Shown one piece after another: positions 1-11,632 of a DNA stretch of 64,000 nucleotides. The stretch lies in the NCBI GenBank assembly GCA_914767885.1, contig CAJZBQ010000041.1:501001-565000 (forward strand), written 5' to 3'. Below the pieces are notes generated by a model. The model was not told where the DNA came from. It saw nothing but the letters and a program-made list of their open reading frames with translations, and ran no database searches. The translations under genes and the position numbers were made by a program. The stretch is from Blepharisma stoltei (lineage: Eukaryota > Ciliophora > Heterotrichea > Heterotrichida > Blepharismidae). Positions within the stretch are counted from its first letter, which is position 1; each line of letters begins with the position of its first letter.

Positions 1-1049
1 GTGCATGAAGTTGATAATATAATGCAGTCCCCATATAATTTCCCTGATGGTTAGGATTAACTCTAGCGGTCAGTGGAGTTCAACTCTACCCCTTCATAAG
101 TTAGCTTTACGCTCAGATGGCGCTAGATACTAACTACAACTAACACCCTTTTCCGTTGACGTCACCAAAAAATGATGACATCAGAAAGTCTGTTGGGAGA
201 CTTATCCGTAAAAGGCTCGATCCTTGACCAACGATTAAGGACTGCCTAGAATCGCATGCTTGATGTATTGCTGCCTACATTAGCCCTATGCAGACCAAAG
301 ATTGCCTCCCAGAAATTCGTAAGGATGCTGCGCCTCGGTGGATTTTTGGTACTAACTCCCCCCCCCCTTTAAAATTGAAACAAAAAATTTTGTTTCAATT
401 TAAAGGGGGGTTAAGAAAATTTTTTTATAAAAAAATTTATATATAAAAATTTTTTCAGAGATAAAATTTTATAGAAAATAAATTATATAAATTTAAAGAG
501 ACAATAAATTGAGTAAATTATATTTAATAACATTATAATTTTATGACAATGCCTAGTCGGTAAGTTAGCAAGTTCTATTTTCTTAAAAATCGCTCTTTAA
601 AATTTAAGAATACTATTTTAGAAAGTTTTGAATTTTCACGTTAAACTTATAAAATTTGCATTTAATAGTTTTAAAAATGGAAAGTGTTTGATTTTTAATT
701 TTAATTTCATGAAAAATTAATTCATAAATTTCTCAATCTCAAAGTGTAAACTTGCTGAAATGGTATTCTTCTAACTCTCCCCATAACAATTGGACAAAAT
801 AGAGTTTAATTTCTAAATCTTATATGTTTGAAGCATATTAAATAGGGTATTAACGTATTTAAATATAAAATAATGATTTTTACCTATAAAATTTTCTATT
901 ATAATAAAATTTTGTTTCAATTTAAAGGGGGGGTAATTTCCCAAAAAAGTAGGAATTTTACCTATATTTTGTTTCAATTTAAAGGGGGGGGGGGAGAGTA
1001 AGCTTTTTGCCTCGACCCACAAAAGACAGACTCTGGAGAACTATCACCA
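1..1049. repeat. Repeat-derived left edge with an M1 element inside it
   Basis: Bases 1-349 and 1001-1045 resemble a dispersed repeat also seen, partly inverted, at 4080-4560: both contain the 'acacccttttc(c/t)gttga(c/t)gtc' block and the 'ctttttgcctcgac' block. No protein was recognised. An M1 element (353-998) splits the repeat. The first ATG of the next gene (1050) lies only about 50 bases past this repeat, so the true 5' end of that gene could have been displaced or may lie left of the window. Confidence 0.55.
353..998. mobile_element. M1 MITE-like element / IES, TA-bounded
   Basis: It starts TAACTCCCCCC and ends GGGGGGAGAG before TA at 999. The left end holds the motif TTTAAATTGAAAC followed at once by its inverted copy. 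The right end carries two direct copies about 60 bp apart (near 910 and 970). The interior is AT-rich and non-coding. The same layout recurs at 49390-50219. The family is close to 650-830 bp. It lies inside another repeat, so excision is not tested by a reading frame here. Confidence 0.75.
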
Positions 1050-4026
1050 ATGGGATCCTCAGGCCTCGATCAACTCACAGGACATCAGGAATCTAACTCA
1101 GCCCAAATTTTAATAATTCTTTTTCCTGATGAAGATATTGAAAAAGCTTTAATGTACCGTGATGCACAGAATATCGTGGATATGCAAGATTATGAATATT
1201 ATGGAAGCAGGGAAGGAGAGGACACACTAATTAGAGATTTTGAAGAGGGAAAGGAAAGCAGAGCTAGATCAAGACGAACTGATGATCCTTATGTAAATCA
1301 GTTAAATATTGAAAGGCAAGCTAATGAAACTGAAGTCTCACCTAGCAGAAAGCAGAGAAGAGAAATTAAAAACTCAAGAGATGAAAGAATCCCTTCGGAA
1401 GGCAGTGGCAGATTAGATGCAAGAAGTGGGGAAAGATATAGGCAAAGCTCTGAAAGAGAAAGCGCTGATATGAGAGAAAGACAACGAAAAGGGAGCAGAA
1501 TTGATGAAAGAGACACTGAAAGCAGAGACAGGCAAGGATCAAGATCCAATGAGACAAGGAATCCACAGAGACTTGGAGACATAAAATATCTTGAAACCCA
1601 AGCCAGCTACTTAGAAGTCTCTCCAGATAAAAACAACCCAGACACCCAAACTAACGCATCAGACCAGTCTCCTTTCAACGCAAAAGAAAAAATCGAATCA
1701 GCCACCAAGCAGCAAGGCGAGCGAAATAGACAGCTGATAGACTACATAAAGCGAATGAATATGCGACTCTCCGAAGTTGAAAGCAAAGTTCAAAACATAA
1801 ATTTACGAAATCTCCTTAAAGAAGATTCTACCATGCAAGAAATCGAAAATAAAGCTCCAAAATCTAGAGACGAGCTTGAGCTAGAGATGAATTTAAAGTT
1901 TGTAACAATAGTTACTCAGTTGAACGACTATAAGAAACTTATGAGGTCATTTTCTACTACTGTGGCTGATTTCAGCATTGATCAGGTGGCGACTGAAAAC
2001 CTAAACCGCTATATCCCTTATATATCAAGAATAGCAAGGCTTGAAGAAATCATTGAATCTTTCGCATCAAGAGACGACATCGAAGGCGTCTTTAAAGAAT
2101 TAGACGATTTAAGGGATAATTTGAAAGAAAAAATAGATAAGCCAGAAATTATTGAAATGAATTCAAGAATGAGCTATTTGGAAGAAGAACTTAATAAGAC
2201 AAGAGGCATGGCTATCTTGACTTCTTCTTCTCCATTGATGAAGTCTAGAGGGAGCTCAAGCCACTCAGAACTGAGGACTGAAGCTAATGTGGCTTTTGAG
2301 CCTGCGAAATTCAATGAGCTGTGGGATGCAGTTGCAAGGATGTCAGAAACTGTTGGAAGTATCCAGCAGACTTTGCCATTGAAAGCTTTTAGGAGTGAGT
2401 TTGAAGAGGTTTTTAAATTAAAGGGCAGCACAGTATCGAAAGCTTCACCATTACTCAACCTGCTAGATGTGGAGGAGAGGATCAAACAGATAGAGGATAG
2501 GCTGAACTTGTACTGGTACGAAATGGAAAAACAGAAACGAAGTGAAGATCCATTGGTGAAAAGTCCCCAAGAGCTAGAAGAAATGCAGCATTTAATAGAA
2601 GAGGCTGTTGACCTGCATATTTCGACTATTAGACTGGAGCTTAATAACAGATACCAAGAACTATATGAAATTATATCAAAGCCTGCAAACGAAGGAGATA
2701 TCACGAATATCCATATATTGAGAGGCACCATTATGAAAGTTCAAAGAGAAAGCAGAGATCTTATTGAAAAAGTTGCCAAAATTGAAGAAACAGTTACCCA
2801 ACAAGCCAACGCACTGGCTGAAGAGTTCAAAGAAGAAGAAGGCGAAGAAATCGACCCCTCTCTCCTCAAGAAGCTCACAAATGCCGTCAAAAAGCACGAA
2901 GCTCTATTTAAGATAATGAAGGATCAAATGTCAAAGATCTACAGCGAAATCGAGATCTATCAACAAAGCACCAAAAAGCAAAACGAAGTGACCATAAATA
3001 CGAACATAAAGATGTTTGAAGAATTAAGGGGAAATGTCTCTGATGTTATGACCAAAATACAAGAAGGAACCAGATTAAACCAAAGAGATATGCAAAAAAT
3101 TAACGACGTGTTTTTAGTTCTGGAAAACAAAGGAAATAAAGAAGACATCATGCAAAAAGTGGATAAAAACGAACTGAAAAAAGCGTACAGGTACCTATGT
3201 AAGAAAATTGATGACCTGCAAAAGAAACTCAAAGCAGCAGAGGAAGCAAAAGAAGTGTCGAAGCAGAAAGATGACCCAACAATTTTTAGGCAAAAACTTG
3301 GGATGGAGTGTTTGGCATGTGGGCAGGACATTTCAGGAATAAACCAGCCTCCTAAAGGAGACTGGAGGTCATGGGGACGGTTCCCAGAGGCTCAACTTAG
3401 ATTTGGCCCTGGATTTTCGAAACTGCTCCCTATACTTCAAAAAGAGATGCATGGAAAGCATAAGTCTGAAAATTTGACAGCAAGAATTCTTGCAACTGTT
3501 GATGACTCAGAAATTCAGGAAGTATCAAAAAGACCTATTTACTTCTTATAAAGTTTTAATATGCTTTCTTCTTCAGCAGGATGATTTGGGCATCCATAGG
3601 CACACCCTTTTAACCCCAAGTTATGATGTGAGCAGCCATCTTGTCTTGTAAGCATTCCAGAGGAACCCACCAAAAGTGTCAGAAAGTCTCAGGAGTCGCG
3701 CTGTTATTGCTCGGGCTGATTCCAGTGCGTATTCTGCCTAAGGGTCACCTTCCTCGGTTGTTTCAGGCAGTGAAACCATATGCCTCTCCTTTTTTCCTTA
3801 GGTCAAAGACGGAATTATGAGATAATTCCATATTGGCATTGTGGAAAAGGTGTATGTTGAAAACTTAACACCATAATAATAAATATCGCGGAGAATAAAG
3901 GGTTGTCGAGAAAACCGCTTCCATATAACCATTTTATTATTATGAGTATCAAAAAGACAAGAAGAGCCCCAGAGTTATCAGAGATACAAATCACAGACAA
4001 GACTTGCCAAAGTCAGAGATGATTAA
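1050..4026 (+). CDS. Long coiled-coil protein, possible DUF4795-like C-terminus
   Basis: The reading frame runs from 1050 and, after removal of the retroposon-like IES 3523-3946, continues to TAA at 4024-4026: 2,553 nt, 850 residues. It is rich in Glu, Lys and Arg, with an Arg/Glu/Ser-rich disordered N-terminal third and long heptad-type coiled coil (about residues 200-740). A CxxC pair (MECLACG, about residue 751) follows the coil. Coiled coil then CxxC resembles the DUF4795 region of QRICH2/C16orf96-type flagellar proteins, but this match is from memory and weak. The start is uncertain because a repeat abuts it. The restored tail begins VSKRQEEPQSYQ and replaces the spurious stop inside the element. 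Likely cytoskeletal or ciliary by inference only. Confidence 0.75.
3523..3946 (-). mobile_element. R1 retroposon-like insertion in an exon, removable as an IES
   Basis: The insertion is flanked by the 14-bp direct repeat AGTATCAAAAAGAC at 3521 and 3945. Read on the minus strand it begins CATAATAATAAAATGG (about 3944), the R1 5' signature, and has a local hairpin closed by TTTTATTATTATG. Each flanking repeat contains a TA (3523, 3947). Deleting 3523-3946 restores the host frame exactly (424 bp). Confidence 0.85.
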
Positions 4027-4029
4027 CTA

Positions 4030-4560
4030 TAATTAATGCTTTTATAATAGGCTAATATTAATTTTGAGCCATACTATCGCAAATTGGGCATCTTCAATAC
4101 TCTTGAACATCACACAAAGAAAATGATGACTTATCCGACCCGTCCTTCTCCCACACCCTCGGGGCTTGTGGTTTTAAGAGAGACGGGGCCTGGAAATTAT
4201 GCACGGGCAGGCTTTTTATACCTATCGGAACAGCACGACAGGCTTTTTGCCTCGACTCATTGAAATGTAGACCAGAGTCCACATGACAACTCCTTACTTA
4301 CTTCTAGTTGCGAAGGGTAATGGAGACCAGAGGCGGATTCAGGATCGCCTCTTGCCTTCCATCTCGGGTAGATGGTGCTGACTGCTAAGAGTTTTTCCAA
4401 GGAAGTGTCTGGGTACCGAGAGATCTAGATGTCACCATTATTTGGCGACATCAACAGAAAAGGGTGTAAGTGCAGCCCGATGCTTATGACGGGAAGCCTG
4501 AAGTCGGTGAAGGCGGGAGTACTAAAAGAAACCCTGAAGACCCATTCTAAAGTTTAATCT
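4030..4560 (+). repeat. Intergenic dispersed repeat with microsatellite tail
   Basis: The stretch lies between the ends of two convergent genes. It carries blocks shared with 1-349 in inverted order (for example the block near 4440-4470) and 'ctttttgcctcgac' at about 4243. It ends in a (TAATC)n tail (taatctaatctaat at 4555). This fits a retroposon-like repeat in plus orientation. No open frame was recognised, and the target duplication was not identified. Confidence 0.5.
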
Positions 4561-4563
4561 AAT

Positions 4564-6184
4564 CTAATATAATCAATATTCTCGAGAGGTATTTACATTA
4601 TATAATTGCACGCAATTAAAGCAAATATCATGGCAACTTTGGCAGAATTGCTCCATTTGGAACAATTGATTGCAATGCCGGCAGAAAAAGCAACTATCAA
4701 TATAGTTATACCATTCATGATATTGACTCAAGAATTCTGTATTATGGTTTGGACATCTATAAAACTTCTTTTTGAAAACACAAAAGTTGCATATCTTACA
4801 GCATTGAAAAAAAAAGCCCACTTGATTTTCCTCGAATTTTAAATTGCATATTAAGCACTGATCTTGATTAGCTGTCTGCAATGGGAGATTAACGGGCTCT
4901 GTATATGAGATAGGATTGAAAACAGGTTCTTTGGATTCTTCATGCACTTTTTTTCCCTCTTCTCTCAATTCAATTTCAGATTGTTTGTCTTTGCAATAAA
5001 AATGCATAAAATGAAGCAATTCTTCTTTCTCAAGTAAAGCATCAAGAAAAGCTTCCAATTCTTTATCACTAAATAGGCTAAAAATGACTTTTTTTAAAGA
5101 TCCTGAGTTTTGAACAGAATAATTTCCTGCAAAAATAATATAGGCATCAATGTGCTGCTTGATGGTATCATGGTTAACATTTAAAGCTGGTTGACTTATT
5201 GCTGGGATAGCAATTGATGATTTCCCCCCACTATGAGCTTTTTTAAGTAAGTTAAAAACGATTTGTATGATTTTATCATTTCCTCTCCATAAATAATAAT
5301 CGGTGTCTCGACTGCGTATTGCCTCGGCAACGCAGACCTGAGCACATATTTAATTATATCCAAAATGTTTTTGCCAACCCAGAACTTGACAGTTGCGCTA
5401 AGTAAGCAATTCTGGGAATGTTCAGAGCCTAGCCCTAGTCCACTTTCTGGATTGGATTTTTACCTCAAGAGAAGATGAGCTTTAGAGTTGGAAATGGAAA
5501 GCCCAGCATCGTCTGCAGGCAACAGCTAGACTTATTGTGTAACTTTCTTGCTCGAAACTGAGAATTACGCTTCAAGCATTTAATTATTCCTTTTTGCCAA
5601 GAGTTGATTCCATTGATTTTTATTTATACAACCTTCGCTCAATACAGGCTACAAAAACAACAGAAGCTCATAGCCTTCTCACTCAACACTGGGGCTTGCA
5701 AGCCAAGGAAAAAAACGCAGACATAGAATTATACTTCAGATGGGCATGGCAGTAGCCGCAGAAGAAGGTGATGCCCAAGCCTTGCTTATCTTAGTATCAT
5801 CATCTATTTGAGCAAATTCTCCCTGGAGACACGCAAAGAGGGTGGATCCCTCCAGAGATCTTTGGTCATTGCGTTACCAATAGGCAAGCCGTCAAACTCT
5901 AATAAGTTTAAGGCATCTCCTTTCCACTTTGCTGAATCAATAGAATATATTGATTTTTGCTCTCCTTGATCTCTTAAAGATACTTCAAGGATCATTTCAT
6001 TTCTCTTAGCTAGCTGCATTTCAAAAGGTTTTCCATATCTTTGTCTTGCATCCCTAAAAAGACTCTGAGAATAATCATCCACTACTATAACCTCTGCATC
6101 TGTCTGGTTTAAAACACTTCCATGCCTTATTTCTATTGTAACATCAAATATTCTCCCCATTAAGCACGTATTCACCGATCGCAT
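4564..6184 (-). CDS. Macro-domain protein with Cys-rich C-terminus
   Basis: Two blocks join when the IES at about 5294-5804 is removed: 6184-5805 and 5293-4564, 1,110 nt, 369 residues, stop TAG 4564-4566. One TGA near the end (4570) is read as Trp. The N-terminal block has a macro-like first strand (VTIEIRHGSV..TDAEVIVV). The second block has the macro phosphate-binding loop GGKSSIAIPAIS. The rest (about residues 260-365) is Cys/His-rich (CLICN, CCKICNFC, CFFCRHC, CQSCHDIC), like a zinc-binding or RING-type module. Macro domains bind ADP-ribose or related nucleotides, so a role in ADP-ribose or ubiquitin signalling is plausible. ATG 6184 is the first in frame. Confidence 0.75.
5294..5804. mobile_element. 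TA-bounded IES in the macro-domain gene with a coding-like relic
   Basis: Removal between TA 5294 (or 5297) and TA 5805 keeps the host frame (511 or 508 bp) and gives a joined residue run ENLLKYYLWRGND. The interior is less AT-rich than other IESs. On the plus strand it contains protein-like but frameshifted stretches, for example ELYFRWA then AVAAEEGDAQALLIL near 5725-5800, vaguely like a Sel1 repeat. No terminal inverted repeat was found. Confidence 0.7.
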
Positions 6185-6263
6185 ATCTACAATTTATAAT
6201 TAATCATATTGATTCACAATTATAATTCAATATGATTTCATAATCTATTAAATAAGCATAATT

Positions 6264-7151
6264 ATGCAGCATCCGATCAGAGCTTCGACCGAGAGTGAGA
6301 AAACCACTCCACATGAATCACAGCATTTTGATATAGAGCTGGAGTTTGGTCATTTGGGCAGTTTTGAGTCCACTTTTATTAATGGCATAAATCCCAAAGT
6401 GTTTTCTTATACTTCTAATGGCGACTTACTGGTTCAACCTCTATTTCAATTTCTAGCAGAAAAAGGCTATCAAACCTCAAACTCTATGATTTCATATTTC
6501 TCAAACAAAGAGAATATGTATGTATTTATAGGCAATGACCCTTTAGCAGCTGATGCAGCCATTCCTAGAGAAGAACTGAAAACAGCTGCTTTAAAGATAA
6601 AGCTCAGGTACAGTCCACAAATTGAAGCGCCTATTCCAAATGTTGAAGACGATGACGCAGGCTCAGACAAGGGAGGTAAAGGCTCAAAGCGAACCAAGGA
6701 GAGAAAAATTGGGTATATAGTGGAAAAAGTTGCCAGATGGAGAAACCTATATAATGGGATTCAAAATTTGAAAGGAGAAACAGTTAGAATGACACTTGAG
6801 GAAGCAGCCACTCAAGTGGGGATTTCAAAAAAATCGCTAGATGATTATTTGTTGCAGCTCAGATTTGGCAGGAAATTTGGATTCAATTTCGAGGAACATA
6901 AAAATGATAAGGTCGGGATTTTAAGAGCTTACGTGAAAAAGTACAAGCAGATTCAAAATGAGATGTCAAAACTGTCACCAGGTGAGCAGCTTTCTAAGGA
7001 AAGCCAAGAAATCCTTAACCAAAAAGGAACTCCATCTTGTAAGGCCAGAAAATGCTGTGTTCCTCCACCTGGAGTTTTAAAGTTCCCAGCCCAGAATCAA
7101 GCAAGCTTAGGAATTATGGAGTTTTCTTATAATCCTTTAAGTATTGTTTAA
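6264..7151 (+). CDS. Ciliate-type protein with conserved KKSLDDYLLQLR motif
   Basis: This is an uninterrupted 295-residue frame. The N-terminal half is acidic and mixed, followed by a short linker rich in Gly, Ser and Lys (about 135-150). A conserved-looking block (about 150-215) contains ERKIGYIVEKVARWRNLYNG and VGISKKSLDDYLLQLRFG, typical of a helix-turn-helix-like module that I associate with proteins in other ciliates. A Cys pair (CKARKCC) lies near the C-terminus. It is probably nuclear by analogy, but no function can be assigned. It starts 79 nt after the divergent macro-domain gene, so the two may share a promoter. Confidence 0.7.
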   Translation: MQHPIRASTESEKTTPHESQHFDIELEFGHLGSFESTFINGINPKVFSYTSNGDLLVQPLFQFLAEKGYQTSNSMISYFSNKENMYVFIGNDPLAADAAIPREELKTAALKIKLRYSPQIEAPIPNVEDDDAGSDKGGKGSKRTKERKIGYIVEKVARWRNLYNGIQNLKGETVRMTLEEAATQVGISKKSLDDYLLQLRFGRKFGFNFEEHKNDKVGILRAYVKKYKQIQNEMSKLSPGEQLSKESQEILNQKGTPSCKARKCCVPPPGVLKFPAQNQASLGIMEFSYNPLSIV

Positions 7152-7381
7152 ACTTATTAGATCTAATTAATTATTCAATAATTTCTATGTGAATATTAAG
7201 TAGCCTGCAGTGCTAACTCAATTTCTTATATTTTGAGTCATTTCGTTGTGTTTTTGAATTCCTAGAGATGGCTGGAAAAGAGATTTTTTCCAATGACTTT
7301 TTTAGGTAGAGATTTTGCGTTTCTTTGCCTATAGACAAAGATTTGGTTTTTATATTCTCTATTCGGCTCCTAAGTTATTGC

Positions 7382-8804
7382 TTACATTTTCCTCTCAAGG
7401 TCTAGACTAAGAATCTTTAATGATTGGCCATTAAGATTTGTGCTTTTATGTTTTTGGTGAGTTAAGGCGGACAGTTTTTGCAGCTTTTTTGTCTTAACTA
7501 ATCTTAATTATTATCGAGTAGATCCAATCAACCATGAAGCCTTTTTACGTCCCTTACTTCACAACAGCTTCTGCTTGCCAATCTGACTCCAGTAAAGGTA
7601 TGGTTTCCAACTTTCAAGTTCCTTCTCCCTAGGTAAAGCCTTGTCCTGGATAGTCAGCCAGCCCTACATTACTCCAAGCAAAGCCTGGCTTGGCACACTC
7701 ACCGCACGTTGTTCTCCCTTCCTATGCTCCACAGACTCTCGTCTGGCTACAGGTTGATTCGCAACGCCATTTTTTATGAGTGTTCAGCTTTTTGTCAAAG
7801 TTATTGATTCCTGTCAGCTCATCAAGCTCAGATTTTGGGCTCTTTACAGCAGGCACAAGCAAATTGTGTTCTTGTTTCAGAGAAAATGCATCGCCTCTTG
7901 ACTTTTTCCCATCATTTGTTCCGTGGAAAAAATCATTGTTATTAATTGATGCTGATAACTTGGCCATTATCTTTCTTTCTGGGTCCTTTGCTTCTGTGTC
8001 TGTTGTCATAGTCTCATACATTCGAGAAGTGTATATTTCTTTTTTAAAAGGGCGCCCATCAATAATTGTTAATGAGCGATCTGCTCATGGTCTTGTAGTT
8101 CTCTTTCGTTGAATGCTATCTACTATGCTAATTTCCATTGAATCCAGCTTATTTTTGCACTGTTCCAGAATTTTCAAAGTGGCAATTTCAAATTCTTTCA
8201 TTTCTTGCTGAGAAGTCGGCTCTTTATTTGCTATTCATTTATCTTTTTCAATTACTTCTTCATCTTGCTCATCAAGATTTGCTAGTAATAGATTAATAAG
8301 ATCATATATTTTCATTGCAGAGGTATACATTGAGGTCCATTTTCCTTTGCTTTCTTTCATTGCTCTTTTTGCCTCTTTATATTTTTCATGCTTTCTGTCT
8401 TTTTCCTTTGTATATTTCCCTTTGGACTTGGGCAGATCTTGAATTTGCTTGAGATTTGAAAGCTCTACTTCTAAATTTAATTTTTCACTTTCGAGCTTTC
8501 TTAAATCTCCCATTAGTACTTGAATTGACCTGCTCAAGCTTTCTTCGATGATTTGTATTCTTTCTATCTCCTTAATTCACGATTCAATGCTTTCAGTTCC
8601 TATAAGTTGGTCAAGCGTGTCTGATTTCACTTTATTTTCTTCGACATCTTTTACTCTTAAAGAGGTGATTTTTTCTACTGTAGTAAGCTTATTTGATATT
8701 GCCTTCAACATTTCCATTTCATCTTCTTTAGAATCTCCTTCACTCTCACTTTTTTCACTGCTATTTGAGTTCTGGTTCTCATTGTATTGAGTTCTAACTT
8801 CCAT
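7382..8804 (-). CDS. Coiled-coil protein interrupted by a retroposon-like IES
   Basis: The frame runs from ATG 8804 through several TGA codons read as Trp (near 8576, 8234 and 8087). It ends at TAA 7382-7384 once 7495-7774 is deleted: 1,143 nt, 380 residues. An N-terminal acidic Ser/Glu segment is followed by coiled coil (EKITSLRVKDVEENKV, then long Lys/Glu helices). The restored C-terminus reads KLQKLSALTHQKHKS and so on. Without excision the frame runs into repeat sequence and ends VCGA. It shares a motif (EK.I.S.RVKD.E) with the next gene at 9064-9627, so the two look like diverged neighbours. Function unknown. Confidence 0.75.
7495..7774 (-). mobile_element. Short retroposon-like insertion near the 3' end of a coiled-coil gene
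   Basis: On the minus strand the 5' end reads CATAAAAAATGGCG (about 7778), matching the AAAATGG signature of the R families. The other end has a short AT tail (attaagattagttaag). Near-identical 12-13 bp repeats GACAAAAA(A)GCTG flank it. Excision between TA 7495 and TA 7775 keeps both repeat copies and still preserves the host frame, unlike the cases where TA lies inside the duplication. Confidence 0.7.
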
Positions 8805-9063
8805 CCCATCTTTAATCGAAGAACAACATTGAAATTTGGAAACTAAATTTACATTCCTGTTCGAATGGATTTCATATGATAAAAATGAAAGTTACTCCAT
8901 CAATCTAACTACCTATCTTTAATAATAACGAATCTGAGAGGTAGTATAGGATAATTGCTCCTATTCAATTTCAATTTGATTTATAACATATTTGCTAATA
9001 TATTGCGTACTCTATCTCTTGTTTATAGTAAACGTTTTATCTAGAAAAAAATGAATATAAAAT

Positions 9064-9627
9064 TTATATATATTCGTTCTTAAAATCTTGATCGAGCAAT
9101 GGATATTGGCTTGATCAGATGAATAGGGAAATAAGCTTTTTCTGAGAAGTTGCAGTTTTTAAAGAATCAACATATCTATTAAGGAACTTTAACTCATTTT
9201 TTACATCTCTGCTAGAAGCCAAAGCTTCGGCAACTATATTTTCAGTGTCTTTGACCCTTGAGCTTATCATTTTTTCCTTTATCTGAAACTTTTCGACGAA
9301 AACTTTCATTGCATCCATATTAGATCTTGTTCGGTTTAAAATGTTGTTTAGAGTTTCCATTTCGTCTAGTTCCTGCTCTCTTAATAAAAATTACAGTTTT
9401 TCTTGAAGTTTTGCAGCCTCTGTCTCCATTTCAATTACTTTGCTGTTCTTTGTTGAGATGAAGTCGCTTTCAAGCATTTTGCTTTCTGTTTTTAATCTTG
9501 CCAAAATTTCTTCTCTTTTAATGATATCATAGTTTAGCGAATCAAAAGATGATAAACTGTCTTTAGAATGCAATGAAGGAGTTGTGCTGTTTCATTCATT
9601 TGTTATTGGACTTAAAGTTTGCTTCAT
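9064..9627 (-). CDS. Small coiled-coil protein with one 15-nt intron
   Basis: ATG 9627 to TAA 9064-9066. With the intron 9380-9394 removed it is 549 nt, 182 residues. One TGA early in the gene and one near the 3' end are Trp. The product is almost entirely helical and charged (REEILARLKTESKMLE, then EKFQIKEKMISSRVKDTENIV). The RVKDTEN motif matches RVKDVEEN in the gene at 7382-8804, suggesting duplication or a shared repeat. Divergent from centrin, 273 nt away. No function assigned. Confidence 0.75.
9380..9394 (-). other. 15-nt intron
   Basis: Minus-strand GTAATTTTTATTAAG. Removal joins EKLEQELDEME in frame; without it the frame stops at once. Confidence 0.85.
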
Positions 9628-9900
9628 TTATTTTACTTGGAAATTTAAGGAAATTAATAGATAAAAAGGCTAACAAAAAATTTGCAATAGTAGCTTTTAA
9701 ATAAATTGTCAATAAATGAAGAATAAATGAAATTTAAATAAGCGAGCATTTTAAAGTATCTTTGACAATTAAATAAAAGCACTGAATAACTCAAACTAAT
9801 CAATAAGCAATGCCAATATTTTAAATAGTGTACTCTTCTCAAAACTCAATTTCTCAGATTTCTTCATATTTTTCATCGAGCAATAATTTAAAATTATTTA

Positions 9901-10416
9901 ATGGCAGGAAGACAACAAGCTAAATCTGGTGCAAAAGGATTCAACCCGAAACAATATGAGCGTCCAGGTCTTACAGAAGACGAGATTGAGGAAATCAAGG
10001 AAGCTTTCGATTTATTCGATACTGATGGTTCAGGGACAATTGACCCAAGAGAACTCAAATCTGCAATGCAGTCCCTTGGCTTTGAAGCTAAAAACCAAAC
10101 CATTTATCAAATGATCAGCGACTTAGATAAAGATGGGTCAGGCGCTATTGACTTTGACGAATTCTTAGACATGATGACTGCCAGGATGAGTGACAAAGAC
10201 ACCCGTGAAGACATCAACAAGGTTTTCAGGCTGTTTGACGACGACAAAACTGGCTACATCACAATAAAGAATTTAAGAAGAGTAGCTAGAGAACTAGGAG
10301 AAACCATGACTGACGAAGAGCTTCTGGAGATGATTGAAAGAGCTGACAGTGATGGAGATGGACAGGTTACACCTGAAGACTTTTACAACATCATGACTAA
10401 AAAAGCATTCCCTTAA
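9901..10416 (+). CDS. Centrin
   Basis: This 171-residue protein has four EF-hands. Loops are visible at [13 protein letters not shown] (about 41-53), [13 protein letters not shown] (about 77-89), [13 protein letters not shown] (about 114-126, weaker) and [13 protein letters not shown] (about 150-162). The centrin-type N-terminus and the linker [14 protein letters not shown] are typical of the family. Centrins are Ca2+-binding proteins of basal bodies, and in heterotrichs also of contractile or cortical fibres. Length is normal and there are no introns or IESs. ATG 9901 is the only reasonable start. Confidence 0.95.
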   Translation: MAGRQQAKSGAKGFNPKQYERPGLTEDEIEEIKEAFDLFDTDGSGTIDPRELKSAMQSLGFEAKNQTIYQMISDLDKDGSGAIDFDEFLDMMTARMSDKDTREDINKVFRLFDDDKTGYITIKNLRRVARELGETMTDEELLEMIERADSDGDGQVTPEDFYNIMTKKAFP

Positions 10417-10657
10417 GTTAATCATTTAAAACTAACTTGACAGAAATTGCTGTCGAATAAATGGAAGTTATTAACAAGCTCGTTTAATTTGAATAGAGAT
10501 TTTGAGAATTTTGATATTGGAATACAAATGCAGAAACATTTAAAGAGAAAATTATATGAGATTTCACATTATTACTTGCGTATAGCAAAAGGCTTCTTCA
10601 CTTAATTTTTAAAGGATTTAATTTTAAGTGTCATTAAGCTATCAACAATTAGAAACT

Positions 10658-11561
10658 TTATCTTTTTCTTGTATATTTATGATCAACTGGTTTTTGCAAA
10701 AAAGGAATAACTTTCGTATTTCTAATGTAAACGTCGTTAAAAGATGTAAACTCTCCATAATGCTTATAAAAAGCTGCAGGGTTGTTATTTACTCCCCCTC
10801 TTCCGAGAGTGTGAACAAAAAAATTTTGTTCACTAACGGAGGAGGTTAATTTTTTTTTTTTAAAATTTTATATAGAAATGTTTTTTTCTTCGAAATTTAA
10901 AAAACTCACGCTTCTCGAAAATTGGAAGGCTAATATTAATTTAATTTGTAAAATTTATGTTTAAAAACGCAATTTGTTTAAAATTAAACAGAATTAGCTC
11001 GAGATTTCATGATAATAGTTATCACTTATATGTCAAAATTTTTTCCCATAAAAATTTTTGTTCACTCACGGAGGGTGGGTTTTTGGGCAAAAAATAGCGA
11101 TTTTTCTAATGGTTTTGCTCACTCACGGAGAGGGAGGGAGTTAGCGACAAATAATATTTGGGGTTTCTCTCGACTCCAGGCACTTCAGGGTTTTTCACCA
11201 AAGGTCTAAAATCAGAAGAAACAGGCAGTTTAGAAGAATACATATCCCTGCTGAAGGGCTTCCTTTTCTCAAAATTCAAATGTCCTGCGTTATTTGATTT
11301 CCAAATTTCATAGGCTTCAGTGTTTTTGTCAAATCTTGAAGCAGTCGCGACGTTTCTTCTTAAGTGAAAATCTGGATCAATCAAATCTAGCTTTCTCATC
11401 TCATACGCAGGAGCAGTTGAACTGTTTTTTATATTCGGTAGTCTGGGTTCTCCTGCTTTTTCGATATTAACTGCAGGCCGAGAGCTCTGCCTGGTTCCCA
11501 GGGCTCCTTGTGACAGAGCTCGTCCTAAATTTAAGTTTCCTTCCCCATTCATAGTGTACAT
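10658..11561 (-). CDS. Conserved-looking hypothetical protein split by an M2 element
   Basis: ATG 11561, exon to 11142, then M2 element 10790-11141, then exon 10789 to TAA 10658. Spliced length is 552 nt, 183 residues. Across the junction the protein reads NPKYYLSLNNNPAAFYKHYG with no frame change, which is strong evidence of TA-to-TA excision. Basic, Asn- and Arg-rich, with no signal peptide, TM segment or recognised domain. It resembles small axonemal-type proteins only in composition. Confidence 0.75.
10790..11141. mobile_element. M2 MITE-like IES (352 bp)
   Basis: It starts TACTCCCCCTC and ends GAGGGAGGGAGT before TA 11142. The left end is a palindrome built on GTGAACAAAAA. Two direct motif copies ending in TCACTCACGGAG lie at the right. 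Excision restores the gene 10658-11561. Confidence 0.9.
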
Positions 11562-11632
11562 TTGATGAAAATTATTTTGAGGTATAAATATGAATTTACT
11601 GCTATAAAAACAACATATAGTTATTTACTTCT

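Noticed and set aside
10790..11141. M2 and M3 termini as rho-independent-like terminators
   Set aside because: The G/C runs with hairpins are element ends in a eukaryotic genome, often inside exons.
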